A stretch of 57,136 nucleotides of DNA from DATJNI01 sp035508275 (GTDB lineage Bacteria > Patescibacteriota > Saccharimonadia > Saccharimonadales > UBA4665): assembly GCA_035508275.1 (NCBI GenBank), contig DATJNI010000008.1, forward strand, positions 1 through 57,136, in the 5' to 3' direction. This document shows positions 7,087 through 16,113 of the stretch, one piece after another (within the stretch, counting starts at the first letter, position 1; every line of letters begins with the position of its first letter). Under the pieces are notes generated by a model. That model saw only the letters and a list, made by a program, of their open reading frames with translations, made no database searches and was not told the DNA's origin. A program made the translations under genes and the position numbers.

Positions 7087-8844
7087 ATGGATGCAGTTGA
7101 AGAGGTTAGAAGCCGCGTTATTATTGAAGATGTTATTGGCGAGTATGTTCCACTAAAACGCAGTGGACGTAACTGGAAAGGCCTTAGTCCCTTTACTAGC
7201 GAAAAGACACCGAGCTTCATTGTCAGTCCGGAAAAGCAAATCTGGAAAGACTTTTCTTCTGGTAAAGGAGGCAGCGTCTTTGACTTTATTATGGAAGTTG
7301 AGGGCACCGATTTTAAGGGTGCTCTGGAGATTCTGGCTAGAAAAACTGGAGTGGATTTAGACCAGTATCGTTCGTCTTCTGGTGGTAATAGCAAGCAAAA
7401 GGAAAGACTCTATGAGCTTTTAGATCTAAGTGCCAAGTTTTATCAGGTTCAGTTGTCAAAGAACATGGACGTACTCAATTACGTCTCTAAGGAAAGACGC
7501 TTCAACAAGGAGAGTATAGTTCTTTGGCGTCTTGGGTACTCGCCCAATACTGGCGACGCTCTATCTAGTTTCTGTAAGAAGCAGGGATATAGCGAGAGCG
7601 AGCTTAAAAATGCCGGTCTAACCAGTCAATCGTACAGAAATAAGACCGCAGACATGTTTAGGGGCAGACTCATGATCCCGCTTCAGGACGTTCAAGGTCG
7701 AGTCATTGGCTTTACGGCTAGAACCCTGGAAGCCGATACAAACCAGCCCAAGTACATAAATACTCCCCAGACTATTCTTTACGATAAAAGTCGACATGTT
7801 TATGGACTAAATAACGCTAAAACGGCAATAAGAAAGAGTAACTTTGCAGTTTTAACGGAGGGGAATCTAGATGTTATTGCATCTCATCAGGCTGGTGTCA
7901 GCGAAGCAGTAGCTACGGCCGGCACTGCTATTACCGAGCACCAACTAAAAGCACTAAGCCGGTTCAGTGGGGACATCAGGCTTTGTTTTGATAGTGATAA
8001 AGCTGGTTTAAATGCGACAGAGAGAGCAATTCCGCTGGCTGCAAAAGCCAAAGTCTCTCTCAGCATTATTAATCTGTCTTCAGGAAAAGACCCCGACGAG
8101 CTTATCCGGGAAAATCCTAAGTTATGGCAGGAGGCTATAACTAAGCCACAATATGCCCTGGATTGGCTAATTGCTCGCTACACGGAACTACTGGATGTAA
8201 CTAGCGCTAGAGGCAAAAGGGAATTTAGTGACAAAATGCTGAGCGTTATAAATGGACTAGATGATCCTGTAGAAAAAGACCACTACTTAAATGTAATCGC
8301 TAAGGTACTAAACGTTAGAGTTAGTGCACTCAGTGAAAAGTTTAGCAAAGGTCAGGTAGAGGAACCTAAGAGAATAAAAGTTATTAAGAACATCAATGAG
8401 CCCATGGATAAAAACCAAGCCGAGTACATAAAGACTCAGGACAAGTTTTTGGCTCTAATGCTAAAACGTACAACCCTCCGAGAGTTTATTTCCGGATCTT
8501 TAACAAAAGATATGCTGCCAAGCGAAAACGGCAAGAAATTATATGAGGCAATTTCTAAGCAAAAAGATGTTAGCGTCGACAAACTCAAGGTGAAAAACAT
8601 CGAAGATTATGTTAAAATAGAAGTATTACTCTATGAGGAGCTTTACCAAGGCCTAGAGCTCGACGAGCTGCATGATGAAGCAGCCAGACTCCAAGCTGAC
8701 CTGGTACACAAGTTTGTTAAAAAGCAAAAAGACAAAATTGCAGTAGATCAAAAACAGGTCTCTAGTGAGAGTGATCGACGACTGCTACTTGAAAAAGATA
8801 AAGAATTAAACCTACTATTAACCAAAGTTAAAGGAGAAATCTAA
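7087..8844 (+). CDS. dnaG: DNA primase DnaG with a ligand-free zinc-binding domain
   Basis: DnaG synthesises RNA primers at the replication fork. Seen in order: an N-terminal CHC2-type domain (about 20-75), the catalytic core with the Toprim motifs EGNLDVI and FDSDKAGLN (about 255-310), and a C-terminal region that in the family contacts the replicative helicase. The domain that normally binds zinc is recognisable from GLSPFTSEKTPSF and GKGGSVFDFI. All four ligands are replaced, however: Cys to Ser34, His to Thr37, Cys to Asp55, Cys to Ser58. The TACAAT at 7073-7078 is 8 nt before the start. The gene is followed 3 bases later by rpoD, the classic macromolecular-synthesis order. Confidence 0.93.
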   Translation: MDAVEEVRSRVIIEDVIGEYVPLKRSGRNWKGLSPFTSEKTPSFIVSPEKQIWKDFSSGKGGSVFDFIMEVEGTDFKGALEILARKTGVDLDQYRSSSGGNSKQKERLYELLDLSAKFYQVQLSKNMDVLNYVSKERRFNKESIVLWRLGYSPNTGDALSSFCKKQGYSESELKNAGLTSQSYRNKTADMFRGRLMIPLQDVQGRVIGFTARTLEADTNQPKYINTPQTILYDKSRHVYGLNNAKTAIRKSNFAVLTEGNLDVIASHQAGVSEAVATAGTAITEHQLKALSRFSGDIRLCFDSDKAGLNATERAIPLAAKAKVSLSIINLSSGKDPDELIRENPKLWQEAITKPQYALDWLIARYTELLDVTSARGKREFSDKMLSVINGLDDPVEKDHYLNVIAKVLNVRVSALSEKFSKGQVEEPKRIKVIKNINEPMDKNQAEYIKTQDKFLALMLKRTTLREFISGSLTKDMLPSENGKKLYEAISKQKDVSVDKLKVKNIEDYVKIEVLLYEELYQGLELDELHDEAARLQADLVHKFVKKQKDKIAVDQKQVSSESDRRLLLEKDKELNLLLTKVKGEI

Positions 8845-8847
8845 GTT

Positions 8848-9978
8848 ATGCCCAGAAAAAAAGCTAAGGCAAAGGACGACGCGAACGATGATCTTGAAGT
8901 GAAGAAAGATCAGCTCGTAGCAAAAGCAAAAAAAGATAAACATATTGATCAAAGGGAGATATTTAAATCTATTCCAGAAACCGTTGAAAATGCGGATATT
9001 TTGGACCAACTCTATACTGAACTAGCTGATCTCAACATTGAAATTACTGCTAGCGAACCAAACCCAGAGAATTTTACTGATGAGTGGGAAGAAGAAGATG
9101 ATGAGGAAGAGACCAACGAAAAAGCCAGCGCATATATTGATGATGATGTCGCAGACGACTCTGTTCGTTTGTACTTAAGAGAGATTGGCAAAATTCCTCT
9201 GCTTAGCTCTGAAGAGGAGTTGGCTCTAGCCCAGCGCGTGGTTGCTGGAGACAAAGAGGCTAAAGATCAAATGGCGGAAGCCAACATGCGACTAGTCGTT
9301 TCAATTGCTAAGAGGTATGTTGGTCGTGGACTTGATCTACTTGATTTAATTCAAGAAGGCAACACAGGGCTACTTCGAGCTGTTGAAAAATTTGATCCAG
9401 ACAAGGGCTTTAAGTTTTCTACCTATGCCACTTGGTGGATTAGACAAGCTATTACTAGAGCAATAGCCGATCAAGCTAGGACAATCCGTATTCCGGTGCA
9501 CATGGTTGAGACCATTAATAAACTACTTAGAACACAAAGAAGACTAACCCAGGAGCTTAACCGTGAACCAACTAACGATGAAATAGCTAAAGAAATGGAT
9601 ATCGATGTCGACAAGGTTGAACACATCATGAAGATAAAGCAGGATATTTCTTCTCTAGACGCATCAATTCGCGACGATGAGGAAGATAGCGTACTGGCAG
9701 ATTTTATTGAAGACGAGGACACTATATCCCCTGAAGAATCTGCTACCGGTCAACTTCTAAAAGAGCAGGTCAAGGATATGCTGGGTGCATTAACTGAACG
9801 TGAGCAAAAGATTCTAAAACTTAGGTTTGGTCTAGAGGACGGTAAAAGCCACACACTCGAAGAGGTTGGTCAGGAGTTTTCAGTAACAAGAGAGCGAATA
9901 AGGCAGATTGAAGCCAAGGCTCTAGCCAAACTAAGGAAGCACCGAGACGCGAAAAAACTTCACGACTACATTAAATAG
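8848..9978 (+). CDS. rpoD: RNA polymerase primary sigma factor (sigma-70)
   Basis: The housekeeping sigma factor that directs RNA polymerase to -35/-10 promoters. After a lysine-rich start and a region-1.1-like segment (to about residue 100, ending in an acidic run) come region 1.2 (VRLYLREIGKIPLL), region 2 with the -10-melting segment (FKFSTYATWWIRQAITRAI), region 3 (RIPVHMVETINKL) and region 4 with the helix-turn-helix TLEEVGQEFSVTRERIRQI. At 376 residues it is compact, without a large non-conserved insert. It lies 3 bases after dnaG with an AAAGGAGA site inside the dnaG 3' end. The clear -10 and extended -10 hexamers across the window fit a normal region 2.4/3.0. Confidence 0.96.
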   Translation: MPRKKAKAKDDANDDLEVKKDQLVAKAKKDKHIDQREIFKSIPETVENADILDQLYTELADLNIEITASEPNPENFTDEWEEEDDEEETNEKASAYIDDDVADDSVRLYLREIGKIPLLSSEEELALAQRVVAGDKEAKDQMAEANMRLVVSIAKRYVGRGLDLLDLIQEGNTGLLRAVEKFDPDKGFKFSTYATWWIRQAITRAIADQARTIRIPVHMVETINKLLRTQRRLTQELNREPTNDEIAKEMDIDVDKVEHIMKIKQDISSLDASIRDDEEDSVLADFIEDEDTISPEESATGQLLKEQVKDMLGALTEREQKILKLRFGLEDGKSHTLEEVGQEFSVTRERIRQIEAKALAKLRKHRDAKKLHDYIK

Positions 9979-9979
9979 A

Positions 9980-10570
9980 ATGAATAATAAGATCATTGGT
10001 CTGTCTGGTACTAACGGCAGCGGCAAGGACACAGTTGGCGAACTTCTTGCTAAAAACTTTGGCTATCTCTTTATTTCAGTTACGAACCTCTTGAGGGAGG
10101 AAGCTAGAAGACGCGGCGAACCAGAAGAGAGGCGTGTTACTAGGACAATAAGCGCTGAATGGCGAAGAGAGAGTGGGCTTGCTGTTCTGGTAGATAAGGC
10201 CATTGAGCAGTATGAGAGGTCCAAGGATAAATACTATGGCATTGTAATGTCTAGTTTAAGAAACCCGGGCGAAGCTGATCGAATCCATGAACTTGGCGGC
10301 ATAATGGTCTGGGTTGATGCCGATCCCAAGATAAGATACGGGCGTATTCAAAAAAATAAAAATGTTAGAGGGCGGGGCGTAGTAGACAATAAAACTTACG
10401 AAGAATTTCTAAAAGACGAAGAAGCGGAAATGACACCGCACAGTGATGACGATCCGGCCCTACTCAATATGTTAGGCGTAAAACAAAAGTGCGACATAAT
10501 TCTGGACAATAATTTTAGTAGTCTTGGTGAGCTAAAGAATAAGCTACAAGAAGTATTGAAACTCAACTAA
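9980..10570 (+). CDS. P-loop nucleotide kinase (dephospho-CoA kinase / UPF0200-like)
   Basis: A 196-residue protein starting with a Walker A loop, GLSGTNGSGKDTVGELL. Further on are a LID-like arginine-rich stretch (RRRGEPEERRV), GIVMSSLRNPGEADRI and VWVDADPKIRYGRI, a pattern shared by dephospho-CoA kinase, UPF0200 and some deoxynucleotide kinases. It most likely phosphorylates a nucleotide or nucleoside-containing cofactor. The N in place of the usual second glycine-rich position (GTNGSGKD) resembles the UPF0200 group more than canonical CoaE. The start sits 1 base after the rpoD stop, so expression is probably coupled. Substrate uncertain. Confidence 0.75.
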   Translation: MNNKIIGLSGTNGSGKDTVGELLAKNFGYLFISVTNLLREEARRRGEPEERRVTRTISAEWRRESGLAVLVDKAIEQYERSKDKYYGIVMSSLRNPGEADRIHELGGIMVWVDADPKIRYGRIQKNKNVRGRGVVDNKTYEEFLKDEEAEMTPHSDDDPALLNMLGVKQKCDIILDNNFSSLGELKNKLQEVLKLN

Positions 10571-10620
10571 CTTATCCGCTCATGCTGTAAGAGCATATAG
10601 TGTACTATACTGTTCTATAG

Positions 10621-13275
10621 ATGAGCGGAGCAGATAAAACCCCTAAGAAGCTTGCTATTATCGACGGTAAAAGTGTTTTTTACCGAGGCTATTATGCCAT
10701 GCCCAATTTAAGCACCAAAGACGGTAAGCCGACTGGAGGAGTTTACGGTTTTGCCACTATGGCCCTAGAAGTTCTTAGGCGCTTAAAGCCAGACTATGTG
10801 GCGGTAGCTTGGGACAAGCCAAAGACTAATATTAGGAAGCGGCTAGAAATGTACCCTGAGTACAAAGCTGGACGCAAACCAGCCCCACCTGACTTTTACG
10901 AGCAAGTTCCTCTGCTTCAGGAACTTTTAAAAGCATTTGGCTGGCCGCTTTATGAGATGGACGACTACGAGGCCGATGACATTATGGGCACATTGGCGGT
11001 TCAAGCCAGTAAGAAGAGCATAGAAACACTTTTAGTGACATCTGATCTAGACATGCTCCAGCTAGTTAATGATAAGGTCCATGTCTACGCCCTAAAAACC
11101 GGCCTATCCAACATTGAACTCTATTCGCCTAAGAGTTTTGAAGCGAAGTACGGCATAAAAGTAGACCAGTTCTTGGATTTAAAAGCCATAAAAGGTGATT
11201 CTTCAGACAACATACCTGGAGTTCCGGGTATTGGCGAAAAAGGAGCAGTTGAACTTTTAAAGGAATATAAGACGCTTGATGGTATATACAAAAACCTGGA
11301 TAAAATAAAAGAAACGACTCGCAAAAAACTTGAAGCTGGCAAAGATCTGGCATACCTGAGTAAAAAACTGGCAAGCATTTGGGTAGATGCACCACTTAAA
11401 CTAGATCTAAATGAAGTTGATGGATCAAAGATTGACCCTAAAAAAGTTTTGGACATTCTAAACCGGCTAGAATTTAGAACCTTAGCTAGGAATTTGCCGG
11501 AGGTCATGCAAGTAAAGATAAGCGATTACCAAGGCAACAACTACCATCCTCTACACACGAAGAAAGCTACGTTTATTAGTAGTTCAAGTGAGTTAAGTTC
11601 GATAAAACTAGAAGGCAAAACAGTTTTTGTCCACGGATTCTTTAGCAGTAAAGTTACTAGCGATCCAATATCTCTAAGCCTTGCTGATGATAAGAATACT
11701 TTTGTAGTTCAGAGTGAAAAAATTAGCCAGACTGACCTTGGCGCGGCCCTAAAAGATTTATTAAATGGCAAGAAAATTATTGGCTACGACGTAAAGGCAT
11801 TCCTTAGACTACTCTTATCTCTGGGCGTTAAATTACCTGAAGTAGAGCATGACGTTCAAATTGGTGCATTTCTACTATACCCTCTAGTGCGATTCCAAAG
11901 TTTGAGCGATCTGGCTGCAAGTGAACTATCTTATGGCGGCCAAGGATTTGAGGACCTTGATCCTGAACAGATGGCAACCAGCCAAGGCGAGATAATTGCT
12001 ATCGTTAAAGCGCTGCACAAAAAACAAGTAGATAAGCTAAAACAATTGTCAAAGATGAACAAACTTGCGCAGGACATAGAGTGGCCAATAATTCCGGTAC
12101 TGGCTCATATGGAGTTCTCTGGCATAGAACTGGACACAAAATATCTAGCCAAGTTTGCAGAAGAAATTAACGATTTAATTAGTGACTACGAACAACAAAT
12201 CTATGGCTATGCCGATCAAGAATTCAATATTGGTTCGCCAACTCAACTTGCAGATATATTATTTAACAAACTAAAACTACCAACTAATGGCATAAAAAAG
12301 GGTAAGTCAGGCTTTAGCACGGCTGCCCAAGAACTAGATAAGCTAAGGGGCGCACACCCAATAATTGACCTAATAACACAGTTTAGAGAGGTAATGAAGC
12401 TTAAAAATACCTACGTCGATACTTTACCGAAGCAAGTAGACTCTAATTCACGAGTCCATACAACTTTCAATTTAACCATTGCTCAAACCGGTAGACTTAG
12501 CAGTACCGACCCTAACCTGCAAAACATACCTACTCGGACTGATCTCGGTCGACATATTAGGACGGCCTTTATAGCAGGCAAGGGCAACAAACTAATAAGC
12601 GCTGACTATTCGCAGTTCGAGCTGAGACTGGCTGCTGTACTTGGTGACGACAAGGAACTTATCTCTATGTTTAATAGAGGCGCAGATATTCATGCCGCTA
12701 CAGCCGCACAAGTTTATGGGCGAGAGCAAGAGGACGTAACTAAACAAATGCGTAGTGCTGCGAAGGTTATTAACTTTGGCATTCTATATGGCATGAGCCC
12801 ACATGGGCTTTCCGTCGCTACAGGCATGACTCGTGATCAGGCAGCTAGTTTTATAGATAAATATAAGGAACTAAGAAAACCAATATTTGATTACATTGAA
12901 AGAGTTAAAGAGTCTGCTAGAAAAGATGGATACGTTGAGACAATGTTTGGTAGGCGTCGGCCAACACCGGACATTCATTCAAGCAACTTTGTCGTGAGGC
13001 AAGCCGCAGAAAGAGCTGCAATAAATATGCCTATACAAGGTACCGAAGCTGATCTTATGAAGATGGCCATGATTAGTATTGAGGATATGCTTGAAGACCA
13101 GCATAACGACTGTCTAATGCTGCTTCAAATACACGACTCTATCCTAGTTCAGTGCCCAAGTGCGGTGGCAGAGAGTATCGGAGATAAACTAAAAGATATT
13201 ATGGAAAATGTCTATGAACTACCGGTGAGACTAGATGTTGACATCACCATCGGCGATAACTGGGGCAAACTTTAA
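10621..13275 (+). CDS. polA: DNA polymerase I
   Basis: Family A polymerase for gap repair and RNA-primer removal. The 5'-nuclease domain (about 1-300) carries the DGKSVFYRGYYA start and the acidic cluster DDYEADDIMGTL. The middle region (about 310-460) corresponds to the 3'-5' exonuclease fold but lacks the first DxE motif (VFVHGFFSS stands where it would be), so proofreading is probably absent as in Taq-type enzymes. The polymerase domain has motif A (SADYSQFELRLAAVL), motif B (RSAAKVINFGILYGMS) and motif C (LQIHDSILVQ). Length of 884 is typical. A TATACT lies 9 nt before the ATG with no ribosome-binding site. Confidence 0.96.
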   Translation: MSGADKTPKKLAIIDGKSVFYRGYYAMPNLSTKDGKPTGGVYGFATMALEVLRRLKPDYVAVAWDKPKTNIRKRLEMYPEYKAGRKPAPPDFYEQVPLLQELLKAFGWPLYEMDDYEADDIMGTLAVQASKKSIETLLVTSDLDMLQLVNDKVHVYALKTGLSNIELYSPKSFEAKYGIKVDQFLDLKAIKGDSSDNIPGVPGIGEKGAVELLKEYKTLDGIYKNLDKIKETTRKKLEAGKDLAYLSKKLASIWVDAPLKLDLNEVDGSKIDPKKVLDILNRLEFRTLARNLPEVMQVKISDYQGNNYHPLHTKKATFISSSSELSSIKLEGKTVFVHGFFSSKVTSDPISLSLADDKNTFVVQSEKISQTDLGAALKDLLNGKKIIGYDVKAFLRLLLSLGVKLPEVEHDVQIGAFLLYPLVRFQSLSDLAASELSYGGQGFEDLDPEQMATSQGEIIAIVKALHKKQVDKLKQLSKMNKLAQDIEWPIIPVLAHMEFSGIELDTKYLAKFAEEINDLISDYEQQIYGYADQEFNIGSPTQLADILFNKLKLPTNGIKKGKSGFSTAAQELDKLRGAHPIIDLITQFREVMKLKNTYVDTLPKQVDSNSRVHTTFNLTIAQTGRLSSTDPNLQNIPTRTDLGRHIRTAFIAGKGNKLISADYSQFELRLAAVLGDDKELISMFNRGADIHAATAAQVYGREQEDVTKQMRSAAKVINFGILYGMSPHGLSVATGMTRDQAASFIDKYKELRKPIFDYIERVKESARKDGYVETMFGRRRPTPDIHSSNFVVRQAAERAAINMPIQGTEADLMKMAMISIEDMLEDQHNDCLMLLQIHDSILVQCPSAVAESIGDKLKDIMENVYELPVRLDVDITIGDNWGKL

Positions 13276-13730
13276 TTAATCTTTTGATGCCTAATTCTTG
13301 CCCGGTTAACTACTCTTTTATCTCCGGCTCTCATTAAGCGAAAAGCTAACGAAATAATCCAGGCTGCAAGTATAAGGTCTATAAGGCTAGTAAACATACT
13401 TAAGGCGTTGCTGTGGCTAGATATACCCAGCTTGATATTCACAGCCGCCACCCCTAGGACAGAAAGCTCCATTAGTATTAGAAGTTGAGCAATTCTTTTA
13501 GATCTTTTCGACTGAGCAGCGTAGCCCACAAAAGCAATTATCCCAAACCAACACACGATTAACATATAAAAGACAACTGAAGATAGGGCATTAGTAGCAC
13601 AATCAGATTGGTTGCTGCTAGAGTTGGTGCAAGTTGAAACAATAGAGTAGACGGCATCTACGATGTTAAGCAAAGATAAGACAATGAATTGTATAAGGGT
13701 AGCTTTGCCTGTTTCGTAGCTTAAGCGCAT
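13272..13730 (-). CDS. Four-helix membrane protein of unknown function
   Basis: About 152 residues with four hydrophobic helices and an arginine-rich C-terminal tail. A Cys-containing, Ser/Asn-rich loop (CTNSSSNQSDC) between helices 1 and 2 is probably extracytoplasmic. I start it at the ATG at 13730 because TGC-CATAAT ends 7 nt upstream on that strand, the spacing seen at many other genes here. A TTG 33 bases further out (13763) would leave the -10 inside the gene. The last 4 bases overlap the polA stop on the other strand. No family recognised. Confidence 0.6.
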   Translation of the reverse strand: MRLSYETGKATLIQFIVLSLLNIVDAVYSIVSTCTNSSSNQSDCATNALSSVVFYMLIVCWFGIIAFVGYAAQSKRSKRIAQLLILMELSVLGVAAVNIKLGISSHSNALSMFTSLIDLILAAWIISLAFRLMRAGDKRVVNRARIRHQKIN

Positions 13731-13834
13731 TGGTAATATTATGGCACACACTGGAAAAATCAATATAGAGACAAATGCTGAATTTTTCTTGCAAAATACT
13801 ATAAAATGTTGTAGTATATGTATAGGTAAGACTT

Positions 13835-14383
13835 ATGTTCAGATATCTTATATGGTTAATAACTGTTTTCGCTCTGTTGGTAATACTAATTATTCTTCTT
13901 ATTCCCGGCGGCAAGAAAACCCAGGCTCCAAAAACTCTGGAGAGCTACTCCTCTACTAATGCAGTGGCTGTCATGACTATTGATGGGCCTGTTAATGCTG
14001 ATGTTATTCACCAATCAATCGAAATAGACGTTATGCAAAACCAGGTGGTATATAAGCAGATTGACGGTTATAACGGTAAAATTGCTCAACAAATTACATA
14101 CCCTAACACCGAAGCTTCATACTATGCCTTCTTAAGATCGCTCGATATAGCAGGCTACGAAAAAGGCAATACGAACCCTAATGCAGCTAACCCAGTTGGG
14201 TACTGTTCGCTTGGAGATAGATACATATTCAATCTTAATCAAAACGGATCCAACTTAATTCATTTTTGGGCTACAAGTTGTGGTTCGCCTAAAACCTACG
14301 CTGGAGACCTATCTCTTACTCTTTCTCTTTTTAAAGCACAGATACCAGACTACGATACCGTTGCAGCAAACACCAATATATAG
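13835..14383 (+). CDS. Membrane-anchored or secreted protein of unknown function
   Basis: 182 residues beginning with a strong hydrophobic helix (about residues 4-24), followed by a predicted extracytoplasmic domain of about 155 residues. That domain is mixed beta/alpha with two cysteines (GYCSLGDRYIF and ATSCGSP) that could form a disulfide. There is no lipobox, and the helix looks like an uncleaved anchor. An AGGT-type site lies 5-7 nt before the ATG. The gene stands alone between two opposing or independently promoted neighbours. I do not recognise the family, and the secreted domain could be a ligand-binding or cell-surface module. Confidence 0.65.
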   Translation: MFRYLIWLITVFALLVILIILLIPGGKKTQAPKTLESYSSTNAVAVMTIDGPVNADVIHQSIEIDVMQNQVVYKQIDGYNGKIAQQITYPNTEASYYAFLRSLDIAGYEKGNTNPNAANPVGYCSLGDRYIFNLNQNGSNLIHFWATSCGSPKTYAGDLSLTLSLFKAQIPDYDTVAANTNI

Positions 14384-14412
14384 ACTCAAGTATTTGTGAG
14401 AAAATACCAGGT

Positions 14413-14994
14413 ATGATTAAGGCGGTAATTTTTGATTGCTTTGGAGTGCTAGTAGGGCAGGGATTTGATAGGACTTATGAAGCGGCAGGCGGCGACCCGG
14501 ATAAAGACCGGGACTTTATTAACGAAAAGCTGGGGCAAATAAATAGAGGACAGATTAGTAATTCAGATTTTGATGAGGCAATGAGTTCAAGACTAGGCAT
14601 AACAGATAATACTTGGCATCAGGCAATAGACAAAGTGCAGAGTGCTGATGAGGAACTGCTTGACTACATTAGGCAGTTAAAAAAGAAATATAAAACTGCT
14701 GTTCTTAGTAATGCGAACGTCGGTGTAATAGTTGAGTTACTTGGAGCACAACGAACAAAGGAATGCTTTGACGATTTAATTGTTAGCGCTGAGGTTGGGT
14801 TAATTAAGCCAGACGAAAGAATATATTTACTAGCAGCAGAGAGATTAGGTGTATCTCCTAATCAGTGTATTTATATAGACGATAGGCAACGTTTTGTTGA
14901 TGCGGGAAACGCTCTTGGCATGAAGTCGATTCTATATACGAATCTAGGGTCTTTAAAAAAGAAGATAGAAAGCTTAACTAACTCTAAAGACTAA
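14413..14994 (+). CDS. HAD superfamily hydrolase
   Basis: 193 residues with the haloacid-dehalogenase motifs: motif I FDCFGVLV (nucleophile Asp; the usual second Asp is replaced by Phe, as in dehalogenase/YihX-like members), motif II VLSNA, motif III Lys in LIKPDERIY, and motif IV YIDDRQRFVDAG. The alpha-helical cap lies between motifs I and II (about 15-85). Most such proteins are small-molecule phosphatases. The missing second acid in motif I makes phosphatase activity less certain. TGA-GAAAAT ends 7 nt before the ATG, a weak leaderless-type promoter. The 3' end overlaps the convergent DciA-like gene by 21 bases. Confidence 0.85.
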   Translation: MIKAVIFDCFGVLVGQGFDRTYEAAGGDPDKDRDFINEKLGQINRGQISNSDFDEAMSSRLGITDNTWHQAIDKVQSADEELLDYIRQLKKKYKTAVLSNANVGVIVELLGAQRTKECFDDLIVSAEVGLIKPDERIYLLAAERLGVSPNQCIYIDDRQRFVDAGNALGMKSILYTNLGSLKKKIESLTNSKD

Positions 14995-15210
14995 CTTTTT
15001 GTTGATACCGCAGGCGTTCTTTATATCAGTTTGATTAAGCCTTAGAGTGTTAGCTAGAGCTGAACTGCTGGACATAATTATTATATCTTTATCCCTAACT
15101 TCAATGCCGACGTCCTCTTGATAAGCCTGCTTTATGTATTGCTTCAACTTGACCATTTCCTCGGGTTGTTTAAACTTTGAGCTACCCAGAAGCGAAGAGA
15201 TATCATCCAT
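14974..15210 (-). CDS. Minimal DUF721/DciA-like protein
   Basis: 78 residues. The C-terminal half (about 36-78) follows the DUF721/DciA pattern: a strand (VRDKDIIIMSSS), a small-residue turn leading into an alanine/leucine helix (SSALANTLRLNQTDI), and a closing strand (KLVFRVS). DciA loads or assists the replicative DnaB helicase in bacteria lacking DnaC or DnaI. This protein is shorter than usual and consists of little more than that KH-like core. A perfect TATAAT ends 7 nt before the ATG, divergent from mutM. The fold assignment rests on pattern alone, and the helicase role is inferred from family and from nearby dnaG, polA and holA. Confidence 0.55.
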   Translation of the reverse strand: MDDISSLLGSSKFKQPEEMVKLKQYIKQAYQEDVGIEVRDKDIIIMSSSSALANTLRLNQTDIKNACGINKKLVFRVS

Positions 15211-15231
15211 AGCTAGTATTATACTTATATA
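15211..15231. promoter_or_regulatory. Back-to-back leaderless promoters for the DciA-like gene and mutM
   Basis: Only 21 bases separate the two divergent start codons. On the minus strand TATAAT (15223-15218) lies 7 nt from the ATG at 15210. On the plus strand TATTAT (15217-15222) and TATACT (15220-15225) lie 9 and 6 nt from the GTG at 15232. The -10 elements physically overlap, so the two promoters should exclude each other, and neither transcript has room for a leader. Confidence 0.6.
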
Positions 15232-16098
15232 GTGCCAGAACTCCCTGAGGTTGAGACGATTAAAAGCGGACTCCAGACTTTGCTTAAGGGCAAAGTTATT
15301 GAGAGTCTAAGTTTTGATTGGCCCAAATCGTATCCAAATTCTCTAGCCGACACCAAACAATTTCTATATGGTGCGAAGATAGTAAAAGTAAGACGTCGAG
15401 CAAAGGTTTTAATTATAGATTTATCCAGTGATTACTCACTGGTTATTCATCTAAAAATGACAGGACAACTGGTATATAAAGACCATAAAGTGCGCTACGG
15501 TGGTGGACATCCAAACGAGTCATTAATAAGCAAACTACCAGATAAATCCACGAGGGTAATCATTACATTTAAAGATACCAGCCAGCTATTTTTTAATGAT
15601 CAGAGAAAATTTGGCTGGATGAAACTGATGCCGACAAGTATGATTGAAAACCTAGATTTTTTTAAAAAACTTGGGCCGGAACCTTTAGAAAAAGACTTTA
15701 GTGCTGAGGTCCTAAAAAAACGTCTAAAAAGAAGACCTAATTCATCGGTCAAGGCAGCTCTACTCGATCAAAGTGTAATAGCAGGAGTAGGAAATATTTA
15801 TGCTGATGAGACCTTGTGGGGAGCGAAAGTTAAGCCCGCTCGCCTAGTTAAGGACATAAAGAACGGCGAATTTACTAAGCTATATCACGCACTTGTTGAC
15901 GTTCTTAGGCTTTCCATTAAACTAGGAGGATCGACAGACAGAAACTATCTTAGTGCAGAGGGTAAGAAAGGTAGCTACCTAGCTTTTGCTAGTGTATTTA
16001 GAAAAGAGGACCAAGCCTGTCCTAGGTGCGGACATACGATATTAAAGACCAGAGTTGCATCTAGAGGTACGCATTACTGCCCACATTGCCAGAAGTAA
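15232..16098 (+). CDS. mutM: Formamidopyrimidine-DNA glycosylase (Fpg/MutM)
   Basis: Excises 8-oxoguanine and formamidopyrimidines from DNA and cleaves the abasic site. The catalytic N-terminus PELPEVETIKSGL is exact (Pro2 nucleophile after removal of the initiator Met). MTGQL, the helix-two-turn-helix motif VIAGVGNIYADE and the C-terminal zinc finger with two CxxC pairs (CPRCG and CPHCQ) around RGTHY are all present. 288 residues, normal length. The start is GTG; it is fixed by the need for Pro at position 2. No Shine-Dalgarno, with a -10 hexamer 6-9 nt upstream. Followed by holA. Confidence 0.96.
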   Translation: MPELPEVETIKSGLQTLLKGKVIESLSFDWPKSYPNSLADTKQFLYGAKIVKVRRRAKVLIIDLSSDYSLVIHLKMTGQLVYKDHKVRYGGGHPNESLISKLPDKSTRVIITFKDTSQLFFNDQRKFGWMKLMPTSMIENLDFFKKLGPEPLEKDFSAEVLKKRLKRRPNSSVKAALLDQSVIAGVGNIYADETLWGAKVKPARLVKDIKNGEFTKLYHALVDVLRLSIKLGGSTDRNYLSAEGKKGSYLAFASVFRKEDQACPRCGHTILKTRVASRGTHYCPHCQK

Positions 16099-16113
16099 TA
16101 TAATGGAGTGACT

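Noticed and set aside
9012..9722. Serine-rich minus-strand ORFs opposite rpoD
   Set aside because: They mirror GAA/GAT-rich codons of the acidic sigma-factor region. The long serine runs are an antisense artefact.
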